Assembly: GCA_026708645.1 (NCBI GenBank)
Contig: JAPOUM010000025.1
Coordinates: forward strand, 1 to 64,000
Reading direction: 5' to 3'
Source of the DNA: Acidimicrobiaceae bacterium
GTDB taxonomy: Bacteria > Actinomycetota > Acidimicrobiia > Acidimicrobiales > Aldehydirespiratoraceae
Length of the DNA: 64,000 nucleotides
Shown here: positions 55,987 through 64,000 of the stretch, in pieces
Numbering within the stretch: position 1 is the stretch's first letter
How the letters are laid out: each line of letters begins with the position of its first letter
Translations under genes and position numbers: made by a program
Notes under the pieces: model-generated
What the model was told of the DNA's origin: nothing
The model's database searches: none
What the model saw: the letters and a program-made list of their open reading frames with translations, nothing else

Positions 55987-56943
55987 ATGAGCAAGATGGT
56001 CTTCGGCGCTGTCGAGATCGATACGGATCACTACGAGGAGTGGCAGAGATCTCTGATTTACGTGAAGAAGCAGTTCGCGGAGACAGAGTCGGAGCAAGCT
56101 CGCCAACGCAGGCAGGAGACGTCGAAACTTCAGGACGAACTGATGGCGAAGCTAGAAGAGGGGCCCACCGCGATTGAGAGGTTCATAGTCACGGGAGTGC
56201 TCAAAGTCGCCGATCTGGATGCTGCTCGCGGCTCTGTGCCGGAACTGGGCAATCTCACAGCGGGAGAGATGAGCAAATTGCCCAGCTATGCCGAGCGGCG
56301 GGTCGCAGAGTCTCTCAATGGTGCGATCACTCCTTCGGCCGCCGCGGAACCCGCAGTCTGGGCACTCTGCCATGCGGTTTGGATGGGCCGCGGAGTGTTC
56401 GGCAGAGATTTGCCGACGGTGTTCGTCTACGGATCAAAGGCCGATACCGCAGAAGCCCGTACTCGCAACTTCTTGCGCCGCACTGGAGGGCTGCGCCCCG
56501 TGCGCGGCAATATTTCGCCGCTGAGAGACTGCCCGATCTCAGCGGCTTGGTGGCGTGTGCGTCTCGCCGAACAGGCGCGAACCAGCTCGGAAGGCCGTCT
56601 TGAGTTCGATGCGGCGCATCAACTGCTTCGATTGAGCAATGTCTGGGAGAATTTGGTGGGGATGCTGCTGCGACAGGTGACAGCGGTGTGTGCGCCGCAG
56701 GCATTGGCTGCGGTGATCTGTGCATTGGCAGAGGTGCATGGCGTTGGCACCGAAGTCGAGCGCGAGCCGGTTCAAGCAGCCATACGGGCTCTCGGGCGTC
56801 TCAGTTACTCTCACTGTCTTCACGCAGTGCCGCTATCCGCCTTGGTCGAAACGGCGAGTCAAGCGGTCCGGGACGTGTCGGTGGACGACAAATCCGAAGG
56901 GAGGAAACCGACCAGCTCCCAGCTGCGAGTGGCGCCCAATTGA
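55987..56943 (+). CDS. Unknown protein, last gene of the GHKL ATPase operon
   Basis: 318 residues. No family recognised with confidence. A helical N-terminus rich in Glu/Gln/Arg (KQFAETESEQARQRRQETSK) suggests a coiled coil. The middle holds CPISAAWWRVRLAEQARTSS and the later part is hydrophobic-helical (NVWENLVGMLLRQVTAVCAP). It has no membrane segment that I trust. About 290 bases without a gene separate it from the MaoC gene. Confidence 0.75.
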   Translation: MSKMVFGAVEIDTDHYEEWQRSLIYVKKQFAETESEQARQRRQETSKLQDELMAKLEEGPTAIERFIVTGVLKVADLDAARGSVPELGNLTAGEMSKLPSYAERRVAESLNGAITPSAAAEPAVWALCHAVWMGRGVFGRDLPTVFVYGSKADTAEARTRNFLRRTGGLRPVRGNISPLRDCPISAAWWRVRLAEQARTSSEGRLEFDAAHQLLRLSNVWENLVGMLLRQVTAVCAPQALAAVICALAEVHGVGTEVEREPVQAAIRALGRLSYSHCLHAVPLSALVETASQAVRDVSVDDKSEGRKPTSSQLRVAPN

Positions 56944-57231
56944 GCAAACCGAGGTAGCGGGGTCTGAGGCGTTCCGGGCCTGCTGTGCTTAGCTGACGCG
57001 GGGCATCTGATCATCTTCGACCGTCGCCCCGACACGGCTTGGGAAGACAAGATCTTCCGGAGATCGGAGTCTTGGGGCGACCAGCCGATCACCGTCTGGG
57101 GAATGTGATGCAGCCGCTGCGAGGCTGCCTGCGGCACGGCCGGTAGCGACAGGCGCCGAGAGTGCGCCGCCGTCGGACGGCACATAGCGTGAGTCTGCGA
57201 ACAGCGGGTCGACACCGAACAGGAGCAAGCA

Positions 57232-58077
57232 ATGCCCATCAACCCTGATGCCGTGGGTGCGGTCGGAGAAGAGTCCGAGGTCGCCTGGACCTCCGACGAC
57301 AGCCTGCTCTACGCCCTCGGCGTGGGCGCTGGAGCTTCCGACCCGACCGGTTTCGAGCTCGAGTTCACCACCGAGAACACCAGAGACCTGCCTCAGCGAG
57401 CCCTGCCCACCCAGGTGGTGGTGATGGGGATGGGCGCGATGCCCGACTATGGCGACTTCGATCTGGCGGCGCTGCTGCACGGCGACCAGCACATCGAGCT
57501 GCACCAAGAACTGCCGCCGGCGGGATCGGCGGTGAGCCAGACGCGGGTGGCAGGCATCTACGACAAGATCAAGGCCGCCCTCGTGGTGCTCGAAACCAAC
57601 GCCCGCAGCCATGACGGCGAGCCGCTGTGGACCAGCCGAGCGGGCCTGTTCATATCCGGCGAAGGCGGCTGGGGCGGCGACCGCGGCCCGTCCAGCACCT
57701 GGCAGCGGCCCGACCGCCCGGCCGACCATGTCACCGGCTATGACACTCGCACCGACCAGGCGCTGCTCTACCGGCTCAACGGCGACCGCAACCCGCTTCA
57801 CACGGATCCCTCCTTCTCGGCCCTGGCCGGCTTCGAGACCCCGATCCTTCACGGCTTGTGCACCTTCGGCGTTGCCGGACGAGCGCTGCTGCACACCTGC
57901 TGTGCGAGCGACCCCGCCCGCTTCGCCTCGATGAGCGGACGCTTCAAAATGCCGGTCCTGCCGGGGCAGCGCCTCGATGTCCACATCTGGGACGAAGGCG
58001 ACCAGACGCTGTTCCAGACCCGTGTGGGCGACCAAGTGGTGTTCGACGCGGGCGTGTTCACGGCCCGCGAGGTGTGA
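57232..58077 (+). CDS. MaoC-type (hydratase 2) hot-dog enoyl-CoA hydratase
   Basis: 281 residues, ATG after CAGGAGC. Two hot-dog halves. The C-terminal one carries YRLNGDRNPLHTDPSFSALA followed by GFETPILHGLCTFG, the hydratase-2 motif with catalytic Asp and His. It hydrates trans-2-enoyl-CoA in beta-oxidation or related acyl-CoA pathways. The stop overlaps the next GTG. Confidence 0.9.
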   Translation: MPINPDAVGAVGEESEVAWTSDDSLLYALGVGAGASDPTGFELEFTTENTRDLPQRALPTQVVVMGMGAMPDYGDFDLAALLHGDQHIELHQELPPAGSAVSQTRVAGIYDKIKAALVVLETNARSHDGEPLWTSRAGLFISGEGGWGGDRGPSSTWQRPDRPADHVTGYDTRTDQALLYRLNGDRNPLHTDPSFSALAGFETPILHGLCTFGVAGRALLHTCCASDPARFASMSGRFKMPVLPGQRLDVHIWDEGDQTLFQTRVGDQVVFDAGVFTAREV

Positions 58078-59186
58078 CCGGCTCGTTCCAACTTCTCGAC
58101 AACTTCGAGTTCGTTGCTGACCTGAGCCGCAGCCTCGCCCGAGCCCGCAGGCGAGTCTTGATACAGGTGATGACATTCGACGGCGACGCAGCGGGCCTCG
58201 CCGTGGCCGAGCTGTTGGCCCGAGCAGCCTCCAGAAACGTGGATGTGAGGCTGCTGATCGACTGTTTCGCTCTGCGGTACGTGAGCGACCGCCGATCCAG
58301 CCATCACGAAGTGCGTGCCGAGGCCGCAGAGACTGCGACCATGTTCCAGCGGCTGCTCCGCTCCGGCGTATCGGTGCAGTTCACCCAGCCGTGGGGGCCG
58401 TTGCTGATGTTCGGTCTGAGCCGCAACCACAAGAAGATGTATGTGATCGATGATCACGCGTACGTCGGCGGAATCAACATCAGCGACCACAACTTCGCTT
58501 GGCGCGACTTCATGGTGCGCACCGACGACCCCGAAGTCGTAGCGGCTCTGGCCGACGATTTCGCCTGCACTCAAAGAGGCGAGCGACGCAGCGTCAACAG
58601 TCGCATCATCACCAACCGGGAACTGGAGCCCGTTCTCACCGATCTGGTGATCGGCGCCGCACGAAGCGTGACCTTGGCTTCGCCGTATGCGCTCGACGTG
58701 GGAATGGTCGAACTTCTGGAGCGCTCGCAGGCAGAGAACCGAACCGTCATCACCGCCCAAGAGAACAACTATCGCTGGCTGCGAGTCGCCGAGCCTTACC
58801 TGTGGCACCGCTTGAGGCGCAGTGAGGTGGAGCTGTGCACCTATCCCGAGTTCTTTCATTTGCGGTTCTTGCTGGTCGACGACAGCAAGCTGCTGGTCGG
58901 CTCGTCGAACTTCAATCGTCACAGCCTGCGCTGCAACCAGGAGCTGGGGGTGCTGATAGAAGACCCCGCTTTCATCGCCGCTTTCAAAGCCCGGTTCCTC
59001 GTCGATGTCGAGCCCCTCGACGTGAGCCGACTGTCGCAGCAGAGTCCAGCCGCCAGAGCCGGGAGTGCGCTGGCGGCGTACTTCTATTTCGCTGCGATCG
59101 TGCGAGCGGCGCATCTGCTGGCCCCGTTCGCTCCTGTGCTGGCCCGCCGATCCGGCAGGCGCGCCTCGACAGGCTGCGCGGTTTGA
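58074..59186 (+). CDS. Phospholipase D / cardiolipin-synthase-like protein
   Basis: 370 residues, GTG overlapping the MaoC stop. Two HKD sites are visible: RNHKKMYVIDDHAYVGGINI (H-x-K) and FFHLRFLLVDDSKLLVGSSN, where the Lys is replaced by Arg (HxR). A C-terminal hydrophobic helix (LAAYFYFAAIVRAAHLLAPF) may bind the membrane. Likely a phosphatidyltransferase in lipid synthesis; the second-site change makes the reaction uncertain. Confidence 0.8.
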   Translation: MTGSFQLLDNFEFVADLSRSLARARRRVLIQVMTFDGDAAGLAVAELLARAASRNVDVRLLIDCFALRYVSDRRSSHHEVRAEAAETATMFQRLLRSGVSVQFTQPWGPLLMFGLSRNHKKMYVIDDHAYVGGINISDHNFAWRDFMVRTDDPEVVAALADDFACTQRGERRSVNSRIITNRELEPVLTDLVIGAARSVTLASPYALDVGMVELLERSQAENRTVITAQENNYRWLRVAEPYLWHRLRRSEVELCTYPEFFHLRFLLVDDSKLLVGSSNFNRHSLRCNQELGVLIEDPAFIAAFKARFLVDVEPLDVSRLSQQSPAARAGSALAAYFYFAAIVRAAHLLAPFAPVLARRSGRRASTGCAV

Positions 59187-59280
59187 CGGGCTGCGCGCCT
59201 CGACAGGCTGCGCGGTTTGACGGGCACGCTGGCGGGCGGCGAGGTTCGACCGGCTGCGCGGTTTGACGGGCTGAGCGTTG
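59165..59280 (+). repeat. Short direct repeats after the phospholipase-D gene
   Basis: The string 'ggctgcgcggtttgacggg' and shorter variants occur about three times, interleaved with 'gcctcgacaggctgcgc'. There is no gene between 59187 and 59370. Confidence 0.7.
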
Positions 59281-59370
59281 CGATCTTCGGCGCGTCTCGA
59301 CTGGCGTCGCGGCTTGGCCGGCGGTGAGGCTTGACAGGTAACGCCGTACAGGCGGCTACCCTCGAACTCC

Positions 59371-59802
59371 GTGTCCGATCAGCCCCAGCGTCGAGGCGCC
59401 ACCGTCGACGAACTGCTCGACACGGCCCGAAGCGAGATCGATCGTGTGACTCCGTCGGAGCTCGCCGAGCTGATGGAGGCCTCCGACGACGACGGCTCGC
59501 TGCTGGTGATCGACGTGCGCGAGCACCCCGACCGTGAGCGCACCGGCATAATCCCCGGCTCAGTGAACATCCCGCTGATCGTGCTGGAATGGCGTTGCGA
59601 CCTTGCCTCGGCGCACTCGCATCCTGCGGTGCGTTCGCATCAGCAACGATTGGTGATGGTCTGCAATGAGGGATGCGCTTCGAGTCTGGCCGCAGCGTCG
59701 GTCAAGCGTCTCGGCTTCGCGCAGGTGGCCGACCTAGCCGACGGAGTCGTGGGTTGGGCGGCGTCCGGCCTGCCGCTGGCGCCTCCTGAGCCTCTGCCCT
59801 GA
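59371..59802 (+). CDS. Rhodanese-like sulfurtransferase
   Basis: 143 residues, GTG start. A single rhodanese domain: LLVIDVREHPDRERTGIIPG, SVNIPL, and the active-site loop MVCNEGCASSLAAASV, where Cys is the sulfur carrier. The loop is longer than usual (CNEGCASS), as in actinobacterial relatives. Repeats of the type 'gagaggcccagccc' follow to 59880. Confidence 0.87.
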   Translation: MSDQPQRRGATVDELLDTARSEIDRVTPSELAELMEASDDDGSLLVIDVREHPDRERTGIIPGSVNIPLIVLEWRCDLASAHSHPAVRSHQQRLVMVCNEGCASSLAAASVKRLGFAQVADLADGVVGWAASGLPLAPPEPLP

Positions 59803-59891
59803 GAGGCCCAGCCCTGCTCAGAGAGGCCCTGCCAGAGGCCCAGCCCCGCTCAGAGAGGCCCAGCCCTGAGCCTCTGCCCTGAGCGACGCTT

Positions 59892-61418
59892 TCAGCGGCC
59901 GGCGGTGACGAGGCTGCGTTTGTGTGCCACGAAATCGACCAGCACATAGTCGCCGAGGTTCTCGTTGGTGGCGAAGAAGGCCCGCCCGCCGTTCAAGGCG
60001 GTGACCTGCTCGACGAAGCCGGTCATCTGAGACGTGGCGTCCAGCATGAAGGTATTGATGCGGATGCCCTCACGGGTGCAGCCGGCGACCTCCGCCAGGG
60101 TGAGGTCCAGCGTCTCACGGATCGGGGGATAACTGAAGAAGGCCCGCCCGGACGCGGTCAGATGAGCCGTCGGCTCGCCGTCTGTGATCATGATGATCTG
60201 CCTGTTGGCGGTCTGGCGCCGCAGCATGGCGCGTGCCAGCATCAGCCCATGATGCATGTTGGTTCCGTAGACGTAATCCCAAGAAGCGTCCGGCAGTTGT
60301 TCGGGGCGCAATTCTCGGGCTGTCTCGCCGAAGGAGACCAGACCCAGATAATCGTTGGGATACAGGTTCGAGATCAGCGCCTGCAGAGCCATCGCTACTT
60401 TCTTGGCCGGCAGAAAGTTGTTGCGCATCGGCATCGACAGCGACAAGTCGATCATCAGCACCGTGGCTGAGCGCACCTGCTGCTCGGTTTGTTCCACCTC
60501 GAAGTCGTCGGAATGCAGCCGCACCGGGACCCCTCCGCCGGTGCGGGCGACAGCATTGCGGATCGTCTGGCCGATGTGCAGGTTGAAAGGGTCGCCGTAG
60601 CTGTACGGCTTGGTGAGGGGTTCACGCTCATGGCCGGGCCCGGCGCGGGCGATGGAGTGTCGCCCGCGCATGTCCGGGTCGAGCCGGCTGAACAGGTCTC
60701 TCAGAGCGTTCTGTCCGATCTTGCGGATCGCCCGAGGGGTCAGACCGGGATGAGGTTGTCGAGCGTCGATCAGGCGCGCCTCGGCGAGCAGGTCCGCCAT
60801 CTGGGCCATGCCTTGCAGGCCTGAGGCGGCGTTGCCGCCCAGCAGACCACGCACCGCCTCGAGGTCGGCTTCGAGCAGGTCGCTGGGGTTGGTGGCACTC
60901 TGCAGCAACCGCTCAAGCTGATCGATCTCAGCGAGTCGCGACAGCGCGTCCAAGAGTTGCTGCAGCTGCGGCGTGTCACCCTGCTGCGTCGTGTCACCGC
61001 AGCGGCGCTCCGGCGTTGCCTTTCCGGCGCCCTGCTGCATCATCTGACGGCTGATACGTTCGCGCAGCTCGGCGAGGTCTGGGACGGCCTCGCCGCTTGC
61101 GAAGTCTGCGCCGTCGAGCGCCTGAAGCTGTTCCAGCAGCCGGCGGCGCTGCTCGCGCAGGCGTTCGAGCATGCTGCGGAGTCCTTCGATGTCGCGCCCT
61201 GCGCGGTCGCGCAAGCCGTCGGCCATCAAGCGGCGCAGGGCGCCGGTCAGGGCGCCGTGATAAAGCAGATCATCGGCGACCTCGTCGAATATGTGGTCGG
61301 CATCGAGTTCGAATCCTGTCTGGCTGCCGTCCCAGCGCGAATACGCGAACCGCACCGGCTCGGGCCGGGCCTGCAACTCGGGGCGCCGGAGCTTGCGAAG
61401 AGGCTTGGGCCGCGCCAT
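59892..61418 (-). CDS. VWA-domain protein (CoxE/ChlD-like)
   Basis: 508 residues. The C-terminal von Willebrand A domain has a MIDAS motif ATVLMIDLSLSMPMRNNF, followed by LVSFGETARELRP and IIMITDGEPTAHLT. The N-terminal 250 residues are helical and Gln/Arg/Leu-rich (LRSMLERLREQRRRLLEQLQ). Such proteins often work with MoxR-type AAA ATPases as metal-dependent chaperones; no MoxR is in this window. It is convergent with the rhodanese gene. Confidence 0.85.
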   Translation of the reverse strand: MARPKPLRKLRRPELQARPEPVRFAYSRWDGSQTGFELDADHIFDEVADDLLYHGALTGALRRLMADGLRDRAGRDIEGLRSMLERLREQRRRLLEQLQALDGADFASGEAVPDLAELRERISRQMMQQGAGKATPERRCGDTTQQGDTPQLQQLLDALSRLAEIDQLERLLQSATNPSDLLEADLEAVRGLLGGNAASGLQGMAQMADLLAEARLIDARQPHPGLTPRAIRKIGQNALRDLFSRLDPDMRGRHSIARAGPGHEREPLTKPYSYGDPFNLHIGQTIRNAVARTGGGVPVRLHSDDFEVEQTEQQVRSATVLMIDLSLSMPMRNNFLPAKKVAMALQALISNLYPNDYLGLVSFGETARELRPEQLPDASWDYVYGTNMHHGLMLARAMLRRQTANRQIIMITDGEPTAHLTASGRAFFSYPPIRETLDLTLAEVAGCTREGIRINTFMLDATSQMTGFVEQVTALNGGRAFFATNENLGDYVLVDFVAHKRSLVTAGR

Positions 61419-61679
61419 CGACTGACCCTAGCCGAGCCCGCGGGCCTCTCGGGCCTCGGTCTCGCCTCTTGCGGGAGCTGCCAGTTCGCCTGCCAGGTTC
61501 GCCTGCCGGCTCGACCTTCTGACGTGATCGGTGAAATATTTCGGGCCCGGGTTGGCAAATGTCATATTCCACTGGTGTAATTACATCAAGGTCGTCGGGC
61601 GGCGCCGGATCCAGCGAAGTTTGGATCCGGGAACTTGTCCGGCAATGGGCCACAAGCATTAGTCAGGGGAAGGAATCCA

Positions 61680-61955
61680 ATGGAGCTACACGGCATATTT
61701 CCAGCCGAGGACATGTCTTGGCAGCGCGAAGCCAACTGCCTGGGCGTGCATCCCGATCTGTTCTACCCGGAGCGCGGCGCCTCCACCAAAGAGGCCAAAG
61801 AGGTCTGCAAGGGTTGCGTAGTGCGCGAGGAGTGCCTCGAGTTCGCTCTCAGCAACGGCGAGAAGTTCGGCATCTGGGGCGGCATGAGCGAGCGGGAGCG
61901 GCGACGCATCCGCCGAGCCCGCGCCATACAGCGCCGAGCCGCCGCCAGCGCCTGA
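61680..61955 (+). CDS. WhiB-family iron-sulfur regulator
   Basis: 91 residues, ATG with GGAAGGAA upstream. Four Cys bind a [4Fe-4S] cluster: one in WQREANCLGVHP and three in EVCKGCVVREEC, then the G(V/I)WGG turn in FGIWGGMSERERRRIRRARA. WhiB proteins bind sigma factors and are specific to actinobacteria, a strong taxonomic marker. Confidence 0.93.
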   Translation: MELHGIFPAEDMSWQREANCLGVHPDLFYPERGASTKEAKEVCKGCVVREECLEFALSNGEKFGIWGGMSERERRRIRRARAIQRRAAASA

Positions 61956-62112
61956 GGCTGAGCCGTTAGGCGAGGCCGTGGCCTGAGCGGCCCGTGAGCG
62001 CAGCGAACGTGAGCGGGAGTGGCACAGCTGCCGCGTGATGGGTTGGCGCGTGTGCCGCCGCCAGCGCCTGAGGCTGAGCCGTTCGGCGAGGCCGTGGCCT
62101 GAGCGGCGGCCG
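61940..62112. repeat. Direct repeat between whiB and tatA
   Basis: The string 'gccgccagcgcctgaggctg' with 'agccgtt', then 'ggcgaggccgtggcctgagcggc', occurs twice, about 114 bases apart. There is no gene. Confidence 0.8.
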
Positions 62113-62151
62113 GTATGCGTTTGCTGACAGATCGCGTTACACTGTGCGGCG

Positions 62152-62397
62152 ATGCCTAACATCGGTGCGCCTGAACTACTGATCATCCTCGTGCTCGTTC
62201 TGCTGGTGTTCGGCGGAGCGAAGCTTCCCAAGCTCGCTCGTTCGCTGGGTCAAGCTCAACGCGAGTTCAAAGACGGCCTGTCCGATTCCGCCGAAGAAGG
62301 CGACTCATCGTCTGACGGCGGTTCTTCCAAGGCCGGCGGCGAAGCCGGCGGCGAAGCCCCGGGTGGAGCAGCTGCGGACAAGAACGGCGCCGCCTGA
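62152..62397 (+). CDS. tatA: Sec-independent translocase subunit TatA
   Basis: 81 residues. A short transmembrane helix ([20 protein letters not shown]) is followed by the FGxxKLP hinge and an amphipathic helix ([18 protein letters not shown]), then a Gly/Ser/Asp-rich tail. It forms the Tat export pore with TatC, not seen here. Confidence 0.92.
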   Translation: MPNIGAPELLIILVLVLLVFGGAKLPKLARSLGQAQREFKDGLSDSAEEGDSSSDGGSSKAGGEAGGEAPGGAAADKNGAA

Positions 62398-62428
62398 GGG
62401 CCCAGCCCGACAGCGGAGACCGACTCTG

Positions 62429-62743
62429 ATGACCCTCGCCTCTGGTGCCGGCGCCGGCATCGAACCCGTTGACGAGTCACCCGTCGGCCAAGCCAAGATC
62501 ACTTATCTCGGTCCGGTCGCGCCGCACTGGGAGATCCGGGCGGTGTTCGGCGAGGTTGATTTCATGAACGCCTTCCAAGATCGCGTCCAGGCGCGGCTGC
62601 TGCTGCTGCCTCCCCACGACCCGCAGTTCCGTCGCAATCGCGAGCGGGTCAACCGTGACGCCGAACGCGAGCGCATCATCGTGGACTGGGATCTCGGGTA
62701 TCCAGAGGAAGAAGATGAGTATTTCGACCGGGAGCGACGCTAA
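62429..62743 (+). CDS. Conserved small acidic protein
   Basis: 104 residues, ATG 32 bases after tatA. No domain name known to me. It has AKITYLGPVAPHWEIRAVFG, a helical part with basic charge, and an acidic end (DWDLGYPEEEDEYFDRERR). Likely co-transcribed with tatA and ppk. Confidence 0.65.
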   Translation: MTLASGAGAGIEPVDESPVGQAKITYLGPVAPHWEIRAVFGEVDFMNAFQDRVQARLLLLPPHDPQFRRNRERVNRDAERERIIVDWDLGYPEEEDEYFDRERR

Positions 62744-62824
62744 ACGCAGCTTGAGGGCCGCCCGCCGCGGCTCGTCACAGTCGGGCCTGCGCCCGCGACT
62801 CGGCCGCCTCGGCTGCCTGGGACG

Positions 62825-64000
62825 ATGATGCAAGTCGGGGGATGGTCCGAGCCTCTCACCGACTACTTCAGCCGCGAGATCTCGTGGCTGGCATTCAACG
62901 CACGAGTGCTGAGCCTCGCCGACGACCCCGAAGTTCCTTTGCTGGAGCAGGTCCGCTACCTGAGCATTTTCGCCTCTAATCTCGACGAGTTCTTCCAGGT
63001 GAGGGTCTCGGGTCTAGCAGACCGGGTGGCCGCCGAGATCACCGAGCGCACCCTGGACGGGCACACGCCCGCCGAGCAGCTCGACGAGGTTCGCAGCATC
63101 GTCGCGGAGCTGTGCCGCAAGCAGCAGTCGCTTTATTTGGAGAAGATCAAGCCGGCGCTGGCGGACGAAGGGATACAGCTGCTGGCCCTCGACGAGGTCG
63201 ATGCGGGCGAGCGCGAGCAGCTGCGCCGACGCTTCGAGGAGAGGGTATTCCCGGTGCTCACCCCGCTGGCGGTGGATCCCGGTCATCCCTTCCCGTTCAT
63301 CTCTGATCTGTCGTTGAATCTGGCCGTGGGTTTGCGCGAGCCGGGCGGCGCGGAGCTGCGTTTCGCCCGGGTCAAGGTTCCCGACACTCTGGGCCGTTGG
63401 GTTCCCACCGGCGCCCGATCCAACCGTTTCGTGGCTCTCGAAGACCTGATCGCGGCTCATCTCGGGATGCTGTTCCCGGGCATGGAGTTGCTGGAGCATC
63501 ATGCGTTCCGTGTGACCCGCAACGCCGACCTCACCCTCAACGACGAAGACGCCGACGATCTGCTGATAGCGGTGGAGATGGAACTGAGGCGCAGACGCTT
63601 CCAGTGGGCGGTGCGTCTGGAGGTGGCCGAATCGATCTCCCAGGAGATGCTCGACCTGCTGATCCGCGAACTCAACCTGATGCCCGACGCGGTCATGCGG
63701 GTGCGAGGCCCGATCGACCTGACCGGCCTGAACGAGATCGCGGGACTGTCGCGGCCCGAGCTGCAATGGCCGCACTGGTCTGGCATCACCGAACCCGAAC
63801 TGGTGACCGAGGACAGCCCGCCGGACTTCTTCAAGGTGCTGCGCGGCGGCGACCTGCTGGTGCATCACCCGTATTCGTCGTTCAGCCGCTCGGTGGGCGA
63901 GCTGATCCATCGAGCTTCGACGGATCCGGCGGTGCTCGCCATCAAGCTCACGTTGTATCGCACTTCCGGCGACAGCCCGATCATCGACGCTCTGGTGGCC
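62825..64000 (+). CDS. ppk1: Polyphosphate kinase 1, 5' part (runs off the window)
   Basis: 392 codons are seen; the gene continues past the window. N-terminal PPK1 sequence DYFSREISWLAFNARVLSLA, then LLEQVRYLSIFASNLDEFFQ and VRVSGLADRV, later VLTPLAVDPGHPFPFISDLS, DFFKVLRGGDLLVHHPYSSF and IKLTLYRTSGDSPIIDAL. It polymerises ATP gamma-phosphate into polyphosphate. The active-site histidines lie beyond the end. Two ATG codons, 62825 and 62828, are adjacent and in frame. Confidence 0.94.
   Translation, partial: MMQVGGWSEPLTDYFSREISWLAFNARVLSLADDPEVPLLEQVRYLSIFASNLDEFFQVRVSGLADRVAAEITERTLDGHTPAEQLDEVRSIVAELCRKQQSLYLEKIKPALADEGIQLLALDEVDAGEREQLRRRFEERVFPVLTPLAVDPGHPFPFISDLSLNLAVGLREPGGAELRFARVKVPDTLGRWVPTGARSNRFVALEDLIAAHLGMLFPGMELLEHHAFRVTRNADLTLNDEDADDLLIAVEMELRRRRFQWAVRLEVAESISQEMLDLLIRELNLMPDAVMRVRGPIDLTGLNEIAGLSRPELQWPHWSGITEPELVTEDSPPDFFKVLRGGDLLVHHPYSSFSRSVGELIHRASTDPAVLAIKLTLYRTSGDSPIIDALVA

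Noticed and set aside
56989-58176. 395-codon minus-strand frame opposite the MaoC gene
   Set aside because: The MaoC hydratase motif on the plus strand is unambiguous.
57849-59114. 421-codon minus-strand frame opposite the phospholipase-D gene
   Set aside because: HKD motifs support the plus-strand gene; this is a shadow.
63014-63910. 298-codon minus-strand frame opposite ppk1
   Set aside because: Polyphosphate kinase sequence is on the plus strand.

Overview
The window looks like an actinobacterial chromosome, perhaps from an acidimicrobial lineage. The evidence is high GC, a WhiB regulator, a DUF222/HNH (13E12-type) nuclease, TatA, GTG/TTG starts, and an SLH-domain surface protein. The class assignment is inference. 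No rRNA or complete tRNA was seen.

Layout. (1) Bases 1-8.4 kb hold no convincing gene. The stretch is a mosaic of repeated segments whose borders are an AT-rich quasi-palindrome, consensus GTAGTAATNANTATTATC. I count about 31 copies in the window, against GC-rich surroundings. The same segments recur between sites in different orders, like cassettes. (2) Bases 8.8-10.8 kb hold a DUF222/HNH protein with a Cys-rich 36-residue repeat. (3) Bases 10.9-24 kb carry two diverged IetA/IetS pairs (AAA ATPase plus subtilase) in opposite orientation around an AbiEi/AbiEii unit. Copies of the motif and of a small 130-codon gene lie at the joints. (4) Bases 24-29.3 kb hold a three-gene operon on the minus strand: a C5 DNA methyltransferase with an Fe-S tail, a two-ATPase histidine kinase, and a receiver-domain protein. 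(5) Bases 30-34 kb hold an SLH surface protein followed by duplicated terminators and a decayed inverted copy of its own gene. (6) Bases 34.4-43.9 kb are the most interesting part. A TIR/SLOG pair reads leftward, and a ThsB-like TIR protein with an Nmad2 protein reads rightward. Next come genes that look like DNA-base hypermodification enzymes: an HMUDK/aGPT-type protein, an ACP-like protein, a thymidylate-synthase-like protein and an AcpS-like phosphopantetheinyl transferase. Then follow an XRE regulator, an ImmA-type M78 protease fused to a chagasin (I42) domain, a papain-like C1 protease, and a MazG-like helical protein. (7) Bases 44-47 kb hold IS256 and IS481 scars around a SppA/SDH-type protease. 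(8) Bases 47-49.9 kb hold a gamma-glutamyltransferase and a divergent FAD amine oxidase. (9) Bases 50-57 kb hold a GmrSD-like DUF262/HNH protein, then a PAPS-reductase-like gene split by a 12-G tract, a GHKL ATPase and two unknown genes, probably a further defence operon. (10) Bases 57.2-64 kb are ordinary chromosome: MaoC hydratase, phospholipase-D family protein, rhodanese, VWA protein, WhiB, TatA, a small conserved protein and the start of ppk1.

How it fits together. About 45 kb is a defence island built from many short operons, several delimited by the motif and by insertion-sequence debris. My best candidates for undescribed biology are the M78-chagasin/C1-protease unit next to the ACP-dependent base-modification-like genes, and the motif-bounded cassette array. 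All functions are inferred from motifs read by eye. No searches were run.
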